A DNA stretch of 40,935 bases from assembly GCA_018969785.1 (NCBI GenBank), contig JAGWXR010000006.1:1-40935 (forward strand), given 5' to 3'. Shown piece by piece: positions 1 through 9,343 of the stretch. The stretch comes from Alphaproteobacteria bacterium. GTDB lineage: Bacteria; Pseudomonadota; Alphaproteobacteria; Micropepsales; Micropepsaceae. A model generated the notes under the pieces. The model saw only the letters and a list, made by a program, of their open reading frames with translations. It was not told the origin of the DNA and made no database searches. The first letter of the stretch is position 1. Each line of letters opens with the position of its first letter. The translations under genes and the position numbers were made by a program.

Positions 1-471
1 GGACCTGCAGGGAAAGCCCATGAGGAACACCTCGGGTCCGTCCACGCGGATGCTGGTCGACACCGAGGGCACGCTGAGGGCGAGAATGTCTGCCGCGCCA
101 TCCTGCAATCCCATCTGGAAGCGGCCGATGCGGCTATCCCAATAGAGCCACGCTTCCTCGAGGATGTCTGTTGCGCCGGCATCGTTCAGGACCGTGTCGA
201 AGTTCGTCGCGTAGTCGAGGTCGAGCGCGACGCGTGCGCCCACCTGGCCGCCGCCATCGAGACGCTTGCTGGCCGATGCGTAGAGGCCGGAGTCGATCGC
301 GAGCGCCGTGGTGTCGAGACCGTTCATGTTGGACTGGTCGATGGTGGCGAGCACGGTGCTGACGTGTCCGTTGAGCTTCAGGACAAGTGAGCCATCGCCG
401 GCTGCAAACGCCTGCGGGGCCGCAAGCATCGTCGTGCACAGCAATGCGGACAGCGTGAACACGCGTCTCAT
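1..471 (-). CDS. Porin-family outer membrane protein, N-terminal part (runs off left edge)
   Basis: An open frame of 157 codons begins with ATG at 471 and is still open at base 1, so only the N-terminal part is present. It opens with a clear signal peptide (MRRVFTLSALLC... ending AAPQAFAA, about 24 residues). Beta-strand-like stretches follow, and then a block EEAWLYWDSRIGRFQMGLQDGAAD that parallels DEAWFYLQTAFGRLTVGLEDGAAD in the upstream gene. The two are therefore paralogous Gram-negative porins (general diffusion channels in the outer membrane). Only 28 bases separate it from the stop of the upstream porin, so both are probably on one transcript. The solute is unknown. The C-terminal strand and closing aromatic residue lie outside the window. 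Confidence 0.75.
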   Translation of the reverse strand, partial: MRRVFTLSALLCTTMLAAPQAFAAGDGSLVLKLNGHVSTVLATIDQSNMNGLDTTALAIDSGLYASASKRLDGGGQVGARVALDLDYATNFDTVLNDAGATDILEEAWLYWDSRIGRFQMGLQDGAADILALSVPSVSTSIRVDGPEVFLMGFPCRS

Positions 472-499
472 CGGCAACCACCCGTATTTTGATTACGAA

Positions 500-1804
500 T
501 CAGAACGAAATAGAGGTTTGGATGTAACCCAATCCTGCGTCAAGCGTATCACAGACAGGGGTGGCCCCGGCAAGGCATGAGCCGCCTGGTCCCTGGTAGT
601 TGTATTGCTGATATCCGGCCACAATCCTCGCGTTACCGTCGAATTCATAGCCGACGGCGCCTGACCAGGCTTCGGCGTCCTGCGTGAGGCTTCGGCGTAC
701 AGCGCCATCAAGAAAATCCGGCAGTTCCTGCTCGAGGTTCACGTATTCGGCGCCGACGCGCCACGGGCCGGTCTCGTAGGAAGCGCCTGCACCCCACGTG
801 GTTGTGTTCTTGCCGGGCAATACGCATCCGGCGAGAACGGCGCAGCCCACCGACACGGCGCCGCCGTCGGCAAGGCCCGCGCCACCGGCAACATTGGTCA
901 CCTTGAACGAACCGCCAACCTTCAATCCCTCGAATGCGAGCTGCGCGCCGGCGCCCCATTCCTCGAGGTCATCCGGGGTGAAGGGGAGCGAGGTGAAGGC
1001 GGTGGCACCTGCCGGGCCGATCGCATCGGCGACGATGCCGACGGTGCGGGTGGAGGCTGCCTCGTTGTAGCCCTTCACATAGCCGGCATAGACGCCGACG
1101 TCGAAGGCGCTGAGGGCGCCCTGATAGTTCAAGCCGACTTCCCAGATATCACCCTGGCGGTCGATCTCGTCGTTGCGGTTGAACAGGTCGTTCAGACCGC
1201 GGCTGAGTTCAGGCGTGTAGGAGGCGGACAGCTGAACCCCGATCAGGCGCGGCGAGTAATAGATGGCCTTGAAGGCGTCGCCTGATGCGCTGAGGTCGGT
1301 GCGCACATGAGCGCCGTTGGGCGTGTAGGGATCATATCCCGTGACGAGCGGGTTGCGCAGCGCGAAGGCGCGGGCGTCGTCGAGACGGTTGATGTCAGAG
1401 ACGGTGGGCGAATAGATGCCGGCGCCGTCGGCAGCGCCGTCCTCAAGGCCCACGGTCAGGCGCCCGAAGGCGGTCTGAAGGTAGAACCAGGCCTCGTCCA
1501 CCACGTCGGGAGCGCCACCGATCAGGTCATTGGAGAATTCGTGTTCGCGCGACTGGAAGCGCAGCTGGCCACGCACGCCATATTCGATCCCGCTTTCGGT
1601 TACCGCCCGGACGCGTCCCCAGGTCTTGCCCTCGGCTGCGAAGCCGAAATCCTCGAGGTCATTGCCGGCGACCTCGTCCTGGTCGATCCCGAAGCCCGTC
1701 AGATTGGCCTGGCCGCCCCAATCGAAGGACCAGTCACTCGCAGCCGACGGCAGGGAAAGAGCAACGACCGCCAAGGCCGCGAGGGACGTGTTGTACCGGA
1801 TCAT
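500..1804 (-). CDS. Gram-negative porin
   Basis: This is a 434-residue outer membrane beta-barrel protein. It has a short signal peptide (MIRYNTSLAALAVVALS...PSAAS). A long run of alternating amphipathic strands follows (e.g. YGVRGQLRFQ, GVQLSASYTPEL, WEVGLNYQGAL, WRVGAEYVNLEQE). It ends with a final strand, GYIQTSISF, finishing in Phe, the classical signal for BAM-dependent insertion. The length fits 16-stranded porins. Two Cys pairs (GCAVLAGC and CLAGATPVC) sit in putative extracellular loops and could form disulphides. It is the first gene of a tandem porin pair and is transcribed away from the DUF3576-leuS operon. Substrate specificity cannot be read from the sequence. Confidence 0.85.
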   Translation of the reverse strand: MIRYNTSLAALAVVALSLPSAASDWSFDWGGQANLTGFGIDQDEVAGNDLEDFGFAAEGKTWGRVRAVTESGIEYGVRGQLRFQSREHEFSNDLIGGAPDVVDEAWFYLQTAFGRLTVGLEDGAADGAGIYSPTVSDINRLDDARAFALRNPLVTGYDPYTPNGAHVRTDLSASGDAFKAIYYSPRLIGVQLSASYTPELSRGLNDLFNRNDEIDRQGDIWEVGLNYQGALSAFDVGVYAGYVKGYNEAASTRTVGIVADAIGPAGATAFTSLPFTPDDLEEWGAGAQLAFEGLKVGGSFKVTNVAGGAGLADGGAVSVGCAVLAGCVLPGKNTTTWGAGASYETGPWRVGAEYVNLEQELPDFLDGAVRRSLTQDAEAWSGAVGYEFDGNARIVAGYQQYNYQGPGGSCLAGATPVCDTLDAGLGYIQTSISF

Positions 1805-2137
1805 GAGGCGCCTTTCAGATCTTCAGAACCAAGCGTGGTTCCCCCGCTTGCAAAGAGACGCCAATTTGCAAATACGGTCAAGCGCTTGATCAGGGCCGAG
1901 GGCGCTCAATTCCTGACTGTGGCGGGCCCTGCCTGCGCGCGAGCCTCGCGGGGCGCGCCGGGCGGGATCGGGCGGCGCCCGCCTGCCCCCTTGCGGCCCT
2001 GCCGCCGGCCGGATGCAAATTTGAGGGGCGGCGCGATTGCTGCGCATGCTCGCGTTCGCGTATAAGCTTCTGCGCCGGGCCTCGCGCCCGCGCGACGACC
2101 GTTCCAGTTTCGATACCATCCGATCCGAGCCCTCTCC
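1805..2137. promoter_or_regulatory. Divergent intergenic region with palindromes upstream of the porin
   Basis: This 333-base gap separates the divergent porin and DUF3576 genes. Near the porin start it holds a perfect 12-base palindrome, TCAAGCGCTTGA (1878-1889), and a perfect 10-base palindrome, ATTTGCAAAT (1864-1873). A further TTGCAAA copy lies near 1849. A TTGACC (-35-like) on the minus strand at 1876-1881 overlaps the first palindrome, so a regulator binding here could control the porin. The -10 for this strand is not convincing. The middle (about 1920-2035) is very GC-rich and shows no gene. Confidence 0.4.
2037..2066 (+). promoter_or_regulatory. Candidate promoter for the DUF3576-leuS-lptE-holA genes
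   Basis: TTGCTG at 2037-2042 and TATAAG at 2061-2066 are separated by 18 bases, resembling -35 and -10 elements. They lie about 70 bases before the DUF3576 start. This is judged by eye only; the -35 matches the consensus at three of six positions. Confidence 0.35.
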
Positions 2138-2662
2138 ATGAAACGACACCTGGTTTCCGTGCTCTTCGTTGCGTCCGTGCTTGCCGGTTGCGGGTCCGAC
2201 CCCGAGAAACCGAAGCCGACCGCCGACATCGAACCGCCGCCGGCCCCGGCCGAAAAGGCGGAGAAGGGCGACCCGGGGATCTTCGGCTGGTTTGGCGGCG
2301 GCAGTGGCAGCACGGGCCTGCGGCCCGAAGACCGCAAGGGTGTTGCGGTCAACGCCTATCTGTGGCGGGCGAGCCTCGACACGCTGGCGTTCATGCCGAT
2401 GGAGCAGACCGATCCGTTTGGCGGCGTCATCAAGACGGGCTGGTGGGTGCCACCTTCGACACCCAACGAACGGATCCGCATCTTCGTGGCGATCCTCGAT
2501 ACGCGCCTTCGCGCCGAGGCGCTTCGGGTGACCCTTTTCAAGGAAGTGAAGCGGCCCACCGGCGAGTGGGAAGCTTCCTCGGCGCTCGATCCGGAAACGG
2601 TCACCAAGCTCGAGAACATCATCCTGAACAAGGCGCGGGCGATGAAGATCCAGGACGAGTAG
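2138..2662 (+). CDS. DUF3576 family lipoprotein
   Basis: This 174-residue protein has a lipoprotein signal peptide with lipobox VLAGC (Cys about residue 18). A Pro/Ala/Lys-rich linker follows, then a conserved domain with NAYLWRASLDTLAFMP and GGVIKTGWWVPPSTPNERI. These are hallmarks of the alphaproteobacterial DUF3576 family, which commonly precedes leuS. The protein should be anchored in a cell-envelope membrane. Its function is unknown; the link with leuS and lptE suggests an envelope-assembly role, but that rests on context only. It is separated from leuS by 128 bases. Confidence 0.85.
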   Translation: MKRHLVSVLFVASVLAGCGSDPEKPKPTADIEPPPAPAEKAEKGDPGIFGWFGGGSGSTGLRPEDRKGVAVNAYLWRASLDTLAFMPMEQTDPFGGVIKTGWWVPPSTPNERIRIFVAILDTRLRAEALRVTLFKEVKRPTGEWEASSALDPETVTKLENIILNKARAMKIQDE

Positions 2663-2790
2663 CGTCCCTGCGGTCTCTTCGCGTACGCGGGCGCGGCCCG
2701 ATGCCGCGAGCCTGATCGCGGGTGAACGCTGGTAAACTTGCGTCAACAGTCCTGCACCAGACTTGAACGCAAAGCCAACGGAACCCGCAT

Positions 2791-5364
2791 ATGTCGCGCT
2801 ACAATGCCCGCGAGGCAGAGCCCAAGTGGCAAAAGGCCTGGGACGAGGCCAAGGTCTTCGAGGCGACCATCGATCGCACGAAGCCGAAATACTATGTCCT
2901 CGAGATGTTTCCCTACCCTTCGGGGCGCATCCATATCGGCCATGGCCGGAACTATGTCATGGGCGACGTGGTGGCACGCTTCAAGCGCGCGCAGGGGTTC
3001 AACGTGCTGCATCCGATGGGTTGGGATGCGTTCGGCATGCCGGCTGAAAACGCGGCGATGGAGCAGAAGTCCCATCCTGCGAAATGGACCTATGCCAACA
3101 TCGAGACGATGAAATCGCAGCTCAAGCTGCTGGGACTGTCGGTTGACTGGAGCCGCGAGTTCGCGACCTGCGACCCGGCCTATTACCGGCACCAGCAGAA
3201 GATGTTCCTCGATTTCCTGCGGCTTGGCCTTGTCGCGCGGAAAGAGTCGAGCGTGAACTGGGATCCGGTCGACAACACGGTGCTGGCCAACGAGCAGGTC
3301 GTCGATGGCCGCGGCTGGCGGTCGGGCGCGCTCGTCGAGCAGCGCAAGCTCACGCAGTGGTTCCTGCGGATCTCGGACATGGCCGAGGAACTGCTCGAGG
3401 CGATCGATACACTGGAACGCTGGCCGGACAAGGTGCGCCTCATGCAGCGCAACTGGATCGGCAAGTCGGAAGGCGCACGCGTGACATTTGCGCTGACGGA
3501 CAGCGTGCACACATCGCTGGAAGTCTTCACCACGCGGCCCGACACGCTGTTCGGTGCGAGCTTCTGTGCGATCTCGGGCGACCATCCCATCGCGCAGGAC
3601 CTGGCGCGGAAGAATCCTGCGCTTGCGGCCTTCATTGCCGAATGCAAGCGGATCGGCAGCTCGGCGGCCGCCATCGAGACGGCCGAGAAGATGGGCTTCG
3701 ACACGGGGCTGCGGGCGCGCCATCCGTTCATTGCGGGGCGCGAGCTTCCGGTCCATGTCGCCAATTTCGTGCTGATGGAGTACGGACTGGGTGCGATCTT
3801 CGGCTGCCCGGCGCATGACCAGCGCGACCTCGACTTTGCGCGCAAATACGGGCTGCCCGTGCTGCCCGTCGTCGTTCCGGAGGGGCAGGATCCCGCAAAT
3901 TTCGTGGTTGGCGACGAGGCCTATACGGGTGAGGGCCGGCTTGCGAATTCCGGCTTCCTCGACGGGCTGAGCGTGGAGGATGCCAAGCGTGAAGTGACGG
4001 CACGGCTTGAGGCGCAGGGCGCGGGCAAGAAGACCATCACCTACCGGTTGCGTGACTGGGGCATCAGCCGCCAGCGCTACTGGGGCTGTCCCATACCCAT
4101 CATCCACTGCGCCGGCTGCGGGGCTGTTCCTGTCCCCGAAAAGGACTTGCCGGTGACGCTGCCGGACGATCCCTCGTTCGATGTCCCCGGAAATCCGCTG
4201 GACCTGCATCCGACATGGAAGCACGTGGCCTGCCCTTCCTGCGGCAAGCCCGCGCGACGCGAAACGGACACGATGGACACGTTCGTCGACTCGTCATGGT
4301 ATTTTGCGCGGTTCTGCGACAGCAAGGCGGAAGGACCCACCAATATCGAGGCGGTGAACTACTGGCTGCCGGTGGACCAGTACATCGGCGGCATCGAACA
4401 CGCGATCCTTCACCTGCTCTATTCACGCTTCTTCGTGCGCGCGATGCGCAAGGCGGGGCATGCTGGCCTGAGCGAGCCCTTCGCAGGACTTTTCACGCAA
4501 GGGATGATCACGCACGAAACCTACAAGGACAGCGATGGCAAGTGGCTGTTCCCGGAGCAGGTCGAGAAGCGGGATGGCGTGGTGATGAAGCGCGGCACCA
4601 GCCTTCCGGTCGAGGTTGGCCCCGTCGAGAAGATGTCGAAGTCCAAGAAGAACGTGGTGCCGCCCGAGGCCGTCGCCGACACCTATGGGGTGGATGCGGC
4701 CCGCTGGTTCATGATGTCGGACTCGCCGCCCGAGCGTGACTCGGAGTGGAGCGAGGCGGGGATCGAGGGCGCGTGGCGCTTCGTGCAACGGGTCTGGCGC
4801 CTGCTCGACGACAGCCTGCCGGGCCTGCCTCCCATGGGAACGCCCTGCCCGGCCGCCCTGAGTGCGCCGGCGCTCGAGATCCGGAAGGTAACGCACCGGA
4901 CGATCGCGGCGGTGACCGAGGACCTCGAGCGGTTCCGCTTCAACAAGGCGGTCGCGCGCGTGTTCGAGTTCATCAATGCGCTCGGTGGATTTGCGCCGAA
5001 AGACGGCGGTGACCAGTGGGTGCTGCGCGAGGCGCTTGAAGCCCTGACCATCCTGGTCAATCCCATGGTTCCGCACCTGGCCGAGGAATGCTGGCAGCGG
5101 CTGGGGTCGCGGACGATGGCGGTCCATGCCCCCTGGCCCAAGGCGGACCCTGCCCTGACCCGGCTGGACAGCGTCACCCTGGCAATACAGATCGACGGCA
5201 AGCGCCGCGATGAGATAGATTTGCCCAAGGACCTGCCGTCGAAAGCCGTCGAAGAGGCGGCACTCGCCCGGGAAGGTGTCCGCAAGGCCATTGACGGACG
5301 GGCGATCAAGAAGGTCATTATCGTGCCGAACCGGATCGTGAACATCGTCACGGAGCAAAAATGA
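2791..5364 (+). CDS. leuS: Leucine-tRNA ligase
   Basis: This 857-residue class I aminoacyl-tRNA synthetase charges tRNA-Leu with leucine in the cytoplasm. The HIGH signature is at residues 48-51 ([10 protein letters not shown]). The editing domain carries TTRPDT at 247-252. Cys pairs around IHCAGCG and ACPSCG sit where a zinc-like insert lies. KMSKS is at 614-618, followed by an anticodon-binding C-terminal region. The length is normal for the bacterial enzyme. The stop overlaps the lptE start as ATGA (5361-5364), giving translational coupling, an arrangement common in alphaproteobacteria. Confidence 0.97.
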   Translation: MSRYNAREAEPKWQKAWDEAKVFEATIDRTKPKYYVLEMFPYPSGRIHIGHGRNYVMGDVVARFKRAQGFNVLHPMGWDAFGMPAENAAMEQKSHPAKWTYANIETMKSQLKLLGLSVDWSREFATCDPAYYRHQQKMFLDFLRLGLVARKESSVNWDPVDNTVLANEQVVDGRGWRSGALVEQRKLTQWFLRISDMAEELLEAIDTLERWPDKVRLMQRNWIGKSEGARVTFALTDSVHTSLEVFTTRPDTLFGASFCAISGDHPIAQDLARKNPALAAFIAECKRIGSSAAAIETAEKMGFDTGLRARHPFIAGRELPVHVANFVLMEYGLGAIFGCPAHDQRDLDFARKYGLPVLPVVVPEGQDPANFVVGDEAYTGEGRLANSGFLDGLSVEDAKREVTARLEAQGAGKKTITYRLRDWGISRQRYWGCPIPIIHCAGCGAVPVPEKDLPVTLPDDPSFDVPGNPLDLHPTWKHVACPSCGKPARRETDTMDTFVDSSWYFARFCDSKAEGPTNIEAVNYWLPVDQYIGGIEHAILHLLYSRFFVRAMRKAGHAGLSEPFAGLFTQGMITHETYKDSDGKWLFPEQVEKRDGVVMKRGTSLPVEVGPVEKMSKSKKNVVPPEAVADTYGVDAARWFMMSDSPPERDSEWSEAGIEGAWRFVQRVWRLLDDSLPGLPPMGTPCPAALSAPALEIRKVTHRTIAAVTEDLERFRFNKAVARVFEFINALGGFAPKDGGDQWVLREALEALTILVNPMVPHLAEECWQRLGSRTMAVHAPWPKADPALTRLDSVTLAIQIDGKRRDEIDLPKDLPSKAVEEAALAREGVRKAIDGRAIKKVIIVPNRIVNIVTEQK

Positions 5365-5879
5365 ACAGGATCGCCAAGGCCGCACTCGTGGCTGCCGCCG
5401 CCATCAGCCTTTCGGGCTGCGGGTTCAAGCCGCTCTATGCGGTCGGTACCACGCCGGACGGCATGCGCGCCTATTTCGGCCAGGTTTTCGTGGAGCCCAT
5501 CGCGGGACGCCAGGGCGTGCACCTGCGCAACCAGCTGCTCGACGCGATGACACCGGCGGGCACGCCGTCGGGTGCTGCCTATAACCTGAATGTCCAGCTG
5601 ACCGACACGAAGGAAGGTCTGGCCATCCAGGAGAACACGCAGATCACGCGCTACAATTACACGCTGACGGCGCGCTACGAACTGCGTGACGCCGTGTCGA
5701 ACGAGGTGCTCGACAAGGGTACTGCGCGCGCGATCGCCGCCTACAACGTTGTCGACTCGCAGTTCGGCACGCAGTCGGCCGAGCGCGATGCGCAGGATCG
5801 CGCTGCACGCGAGGTGGGCGAAGACATCCGGTTGCGGCTCGGGCTTTATTTCGAGAACCGTTTCGGCTCGCGGAACTGA
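5361..5879 (+). CDS. lptE: LPS-assembly lipoprotein LptE
   Basis: This 172-residue protein begins with a lipoprotein signal peptide ending in LSGC, followed by GFKPLYAVG, the typical start of mature LptE. The rest, with [46 protein letters not shown] and a C-terminal [11 protein letters not shown], fits the LptE family. LptE plugs and stabilises the LptD barrel that delivers lipopolysaccharide to the outer leaflet of the outer membrane. It overlaps leuS by four bases and lies 11 bases before holA. Confidence 0.92.
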   Translation: MNRIAKAALVAAAAISLSGCGFKPLYAVGTTPDGMRAYFGQVFVEPIAGRQGVHLRNQLLDAMTPAGTPSGAAYNLNVQLTDTKEGLAIQENTQITRYNYTLTARYELRDAVSNEVLDKGTARAIAAYNVVDSQFGTQSAERDAQDRAAREVGEDIRLRLGLYFENRFGSRN

Positions 5880-5890
5880 TACGCGCCGCC

Positions 5891-6874
5891 GTGCGGATCA
5901 GCGGACAAGACGCCGACAAGCTTTCGAAGAAGCCGCCTGACACCTGGAAGGCCGTGCTGCTGCATGGGGCCAATGCCGGGCTCGTGCGGGAGCGGGCAGA
6001 TGCCATTGCCCGCGCGGTTGTTCCCGACCTGAAGGATGCGTTTCGCGTCAGCGACCTTTCGGGCGAGACGCTTAAGCGGGATCCGGCGCGGCTTGCCGAT
6101 GAAGCTTCTTCGATTTCAATGTTCGGCGGACGGCGCGTGGTGCGGGTGCGCGACGCCGCTGATGCGCTTGCGCCGCTGTTCGAGTCATTCCTGGGCAGCA
6201 ATAGCGGGGACACGCTGGTCGTGGTGGAGGCGGGCGAACTGTCGAAAGCCTCTGGCCTGCGCAAGCTGTTCGAAGGTGCGCGCCAAGCGGCCGGGATCGA
6301 GTGCGCCGATGACAGTGCGACGGATACCGCGCGCCTTGTCGAGGAGAGCCTCGCCGCGCAGGGATGGAAGATCACCCCGGAGGCGCAGGCCTATCTGGTC
6401 GATGCGCTGGGACCGGACCGTCGGCTGCTGCGGACGGAACTCGACAAGCTTCTGCTTTACCTGGGCGAGGCGGGTGACGCGGAAGCGCTTTCGCGCGCCG
6501 ATGTTTCGGCGGTCATCGGCGGCAGCGGGGATGTCGAGAGCGACGAGATTGCCGACGCGGTCGCCGACGGGGACCTCAAGCGGCTCGATGCCCTGATTGC
6601 GAAAGGCAACGAATCGGGCCTGCCCTGGGGGGTGGCGCTGGGGTTCACGCTGCGGCTGTTCCAGCGCCTTTCCGCGGGCATCGAGGGTGCCGGCCCGATG
6701 TGGGGCAAGATGCAGTCGCAGGCGGCGGGCTGGGACCGCCCGCGGATCCGGCTTGCACTTACCATCCTGTCCGAGGCGGAAGCGCGCACGCGGACGACCG
6801 GCTTTCCGGAGGCCGTGATGGCGCAGCAGGCGCTGATCGATGTCGCCCGCCGCAGGCCTGCGCGAAAGGCGTAG
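5891..6874 (+). CDS. holA: DNA polymerase III subunit delta
   Basis: This 327-residue protein starts with GTG. It follows the HolA pattern: an N-terminal region KAVLLHGANAGLVRERADAI, then FRVSDLSGETLKRDPARLADEA and ISMFGGRRVVRVRDA, with a C-terminal helical domain (LPWGVALGFTLRLFQRL). The delta subunit opens the beta sliding clamp within the clamp-loader complex. It is last in the leuS-lptE-holA set. Its stop codon lies only three bases from the stop of convergent parB, so there is no room for a terminator between them. Confidence 0.93.
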   Translation: MRISGQDADKLSKKPPDTWKAVLLHGANAGLVRERADAIARAVVPDLKDAFRVSDLSGETLKRDPARLADEASSISMFGGRRVVRVRDAADALAPLFESFLGSNSGDTLVVVEAGELSKASGLRKLFEGARQAAGIECADDSATDTARLVEESLAAQGWKITPEAQAYLVDALGPDRRLLRTELDKLLLYLGEAGDAEALSRADVSAVIGGSGDVESDEIADAVADGDLKRLDALIAKGNESGLPWGVALGFTLRLFQRLSAGIEGAGPMWGKMQSQAAGWDRPRIRLALTILSEAEARTRTTGFPEAVMAQQALIDVARRRPARKA

Positions 6875-6877
6875 GTT

Positions 6878-7813
6878 CTACCTGTTGTGGCCCAGGAGGC
6901 GGCAGATCTCGTCGAGCTGCTCGAGGGTCTTGTAGCCAATCTTGAGTTCGCCGCCCTTCTCTCCCCTGAATGCGATCGAGACGTTCAGGCCGAGCTGCGA
7001 GGCCAGTGACTGTTCAAGCGCCCGGGTGTCGGCGTCCTTGCCGATCGTGCGCTTCTTCTTGCCCTTGACCTTGCGACCCTTTTCCTCGGCCTCGCGCACG
7101 TTGAGGCCGCCGGCGATGAGTTCGCGGGCCATGGCTTCGGGGTCGGGCTGGCCGACCAGGGTGCGGGCGTGGCCGGCGGACAGCTTGCCGGCGTAGATGT
7201 AATCCTGGACGGCCTGGGGCAACTGCAGCAGCCGGATCGTGTTGGCGATGTGGCTGCGGGAGCGGCCGATCACCTGGCCGAGGGCGTCCTGGGTGTAGTT
7301 GAAGCGATCGATCAGCTGGCGATAGCCGCGGGCTTCTTCGATCGGGTTCAGGTCGGCGCGCTGGATGTTCTCGATCAGCGCAACCTCGAGCGCCTCGGCG
7401 TCGGTCAACGCCTTGATGACGACGGGCACTTCGTGCAGACGCGCCTTCTGTGCCGCGCGCCAGCGGCGCTCGCCTGCCACGATCTGGTATTCGTCGGGCT
7501 GGCCGGGAACCGGACGCACGATGATCGGCTGGATCACGCCCTTGTCGCGCACCGAGGCGGCGAGTTCCTCGAGCGCCTCGGGGTCAAAATGCTCGCGCGG
7601 CTGGAACGGATTGGGACGCAGCAGTGCGATGGGCAGCGTGCGGGGCGCGCGCTGCTCGGCGGGGGCGCCGGGAAGAGCTGCGGCCGAGGGTACGGCGGAG
7701 GACTGGCCGGGCTGGCTGTTGCTGGCAGCAAGCACTTCGGACTCCACCTCTCCCAGCAATGCAGAGAGGCCGCGGCCCAGTCCCGAAAACGTTGATTTCT
7801 TTGCCTGTGTCAT
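6878..7813 (-). CDS. parB: Chromosome-partitioning protein ParB
   Basis: This 311-residue Spo0J/ParB-family protein binds parS sites, spreads on DNA as a CTP-dependent clamp and loads condensin. Visible motifs are the N-terminal ParA-interaction region (GLGRGLSALLGE), PNPFQPRE, the CTP-binding box GERRWRAA (114-121), ENIQRADLNP (138-147), a helix-turn-helix near 163-188 (TQDALGQVIGRSRSHIANTIRLL) and a C-terminal dimerisation domain. A lysine-rich linker (KGRKVKGKKKR) precedes that domain. The start overlaps the parA stop as ATGA. Its location about 15 kb from the candidate oriC is typical of chromosomal ParAB. Confidence 0.96.
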   Translation of the reverse strand: MTQAKKSTFSGLGRGLSALLGEVESEVLAASNSQPGQSSAVPSAAALPGAPAEQRAPRTLPIALLRPNPFQPREHFDPEALEELAASVRDKGVIQPIIVRPVPGQPDEYQIVAGERRWRAAQKARLHEVPVVIKALTDAEALEVALIENIQRADLNPIEEARGYRQLIDRFNYTQDALGQVIGRSRSHIANTIRLLQLPQAVQDYIYAGKLSAGHARTLVGQPDPEAMARELIAGGLNVREAEEKGRKVKGKKKRTIGKDADTRALEQSLASQLGLNVSIAFRGEKGGELKIGYKTLEQLDEICRLLGHNR

Positions 7814-8706
7814 GCTGCCTTACGAGACTTTTCGCGTTGAATGAGTTCACCCGCCAGCTTGATGTAGGCCTGGCTGCCGGCGCTCTTGAGGTCGTAGAGC
7901 AAGGCCGGCAGGCCGTGGCTGGGTGCTTCGGAGATGCGCACGTTGCGCGGTATGATCGTCTGGTAGACCTTTTCGCCGAGGTGCTGGCGGACGTCGACGG
8001 CGACCTGCTCGGACAGGTTGTTGCGCTTGTCGTACATGGTCAGGACCACGCCCTGGATTTCGAGGCCCGGGTTCAGGCTGCCGCGCACGAGGTCGATCGT
8101 GCGCAGGAGCTGGGACAGGCCTTCCAGGGCGAAGAACTCGCACTGCAGGGGAACCAGCAGGCCGTGCGCCGCGGTCATGGCGTTTATCGTCAACAGGTTC
8201 AGCGAGGGCGGGCAGTCGATGAGGATGTAGTCGTAGCTGGTCAGGGTCGCCACATCGCGGGAGACTTCCGTCGAGGCGCTTGCCTCGGCCGGCGGGGCGA
8301 GCCTGCGTGAATAACTGTCCAGCGCGTCTCTTAACCTAAAGGAGCGGCGGGGGACGCCGACCAGCTCCATCTCGGCGCCGGCCAGTTCGGAGGTCGCGGG
8401 AACGACATGGAGGCCCGGGATCGCCGAGGGCACGATGGCCTCCTCGAGGGTCGCATCGCCGATCAGGACATCGTAGACGGATTTCGTGCGCTGGTGCCGC
8501 GAGATGCCGAGGCCCGTGGAGGCGTTGCCCTGCGGATCGACGTCGATCACGAGGATGGCCTTGCCGACCGCGGCGAGCGCGGTTCCGAGGTTTATGGCCG
8601 TGGTGGTCTTGCCAACGCCGCCCTTCTGATTCGCAATCACGATCACGCGCGGCCTGTCGGTGCGCGCGTGCCTCGGGCTCAAGAGGGTTTCCTGGGCTTC
8701 CGCCAC
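7810..8706 (-). CDS. parA: Chromosome-partitioning ATPase ParA (Soj family)
   Basis: This 298-residue deviant-Walker ATPase drives origin segregation with ParB. The deviant Walker A motif KGGVGKTT lies at residues 28-35, with the signature lysine at the start. DVDPQGNASTG and YDYILIDCPPSLNLLT follow. The start is GTG at 8706 with AGGA about 8 bases upstream; it lies inside the 3-prime end of rsmG (28-base overlap). An extra Ala/Ser-rich stretch of about 20 residues (SRRLAPPAEASASTEVSRDV) sits just before the Walker B strand, where close relatives are usually shorter. Apart from this the protein looks intact. Confidence 0.95.
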   Translation of the reverse strand: MAEAQETLLSPRHARTDRPRVIVIANQKGGVGKTTTAINLGTALAAVGKAILVIDVDPQGNASTGLGISRHQRTKSVYDVLIGDATLEEAIVPSAIPGLHVVPATSELAGAEMELVGVPRRSFRLRDALDSYSRRLAPPAEASASTEVSRDVATLTSYDYILIDCPPSLNLLTINAMTAAHGLLVPLQCEFFALEGLSQLLRTIDLVRGSLNPGLEIQGVVLTMYDKRNNLSEQVAVDVRQHLGEKVYQTIIPRNVRISEAPSHGLPALLYDLKSAGSQAYIKLAGELIQREKSRKAA

Positions 8707-9343
8707 GTGGTTAATCCTGTCACTCGCAATAGTGTACCCGAGGGGTCAGACCGGCTCGGTATGGGGGTGGAATCAAGTTTCCAAGATTTGGCTGCGAGGG
8801 TCAATTCGGCGGGAAGCGATTTTCCTTTCAGAAACAATCCGATTGTACCGTCTCGGAAGAAGGGAGAGGCCAGTTCGAGGAGGCGGTCGAGTGGGGCCAG
8901 GGCGCGGGCCGTAACCACGTCGGCCTTGAGGCCGGCGAGGGCTTCGGCCCTGCTGCAATGGACCTCGACGGGCGCTGCGGTGGCGGCTGCGACTTCCTCC
9001 AAAAACCTGCATTTCTTGCCGATCGACTCGACGAGATGGACCTTCAGGCCAGGACGATCTGCGAGCATGATGGCGAGCACCATTCCGGGGAAGCCGGCGC
9101 CGCTGCCGAGGTCGACCAGGGTGGTGGCGTGGGGCGGGATGTGCTCGAGCAGCTGGGCGGAGTCGAGGATGTGACGGCGCCACACGTGTGGCAAAGTTGA
9201 CGCGGCTACCAAATTTAGTTGCTGGTTCCTTTTGCACAACAAATCCACATATGTGGATAAGCGACTCACAGTTTCACGTGCGACCCCCAGGTCACGGGCG
9301 AAGTCAAGGGCTGAGTAGTCTTCTGAGGGGGTCACGCTCGGGC

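Noticed and set aside
2743-4224. 493-codon minus-strand open frame
   Set aside because: It is antisense to leuS, whose motifs are intact; the translation is Arg/His/Pro-rich with no family pattern.
8700-8713. CACGTG at the parA start as a parS site
   Set aside because: Outside the CACGTG centre only about 8 of 14 bases fit, so it is no better than chance.
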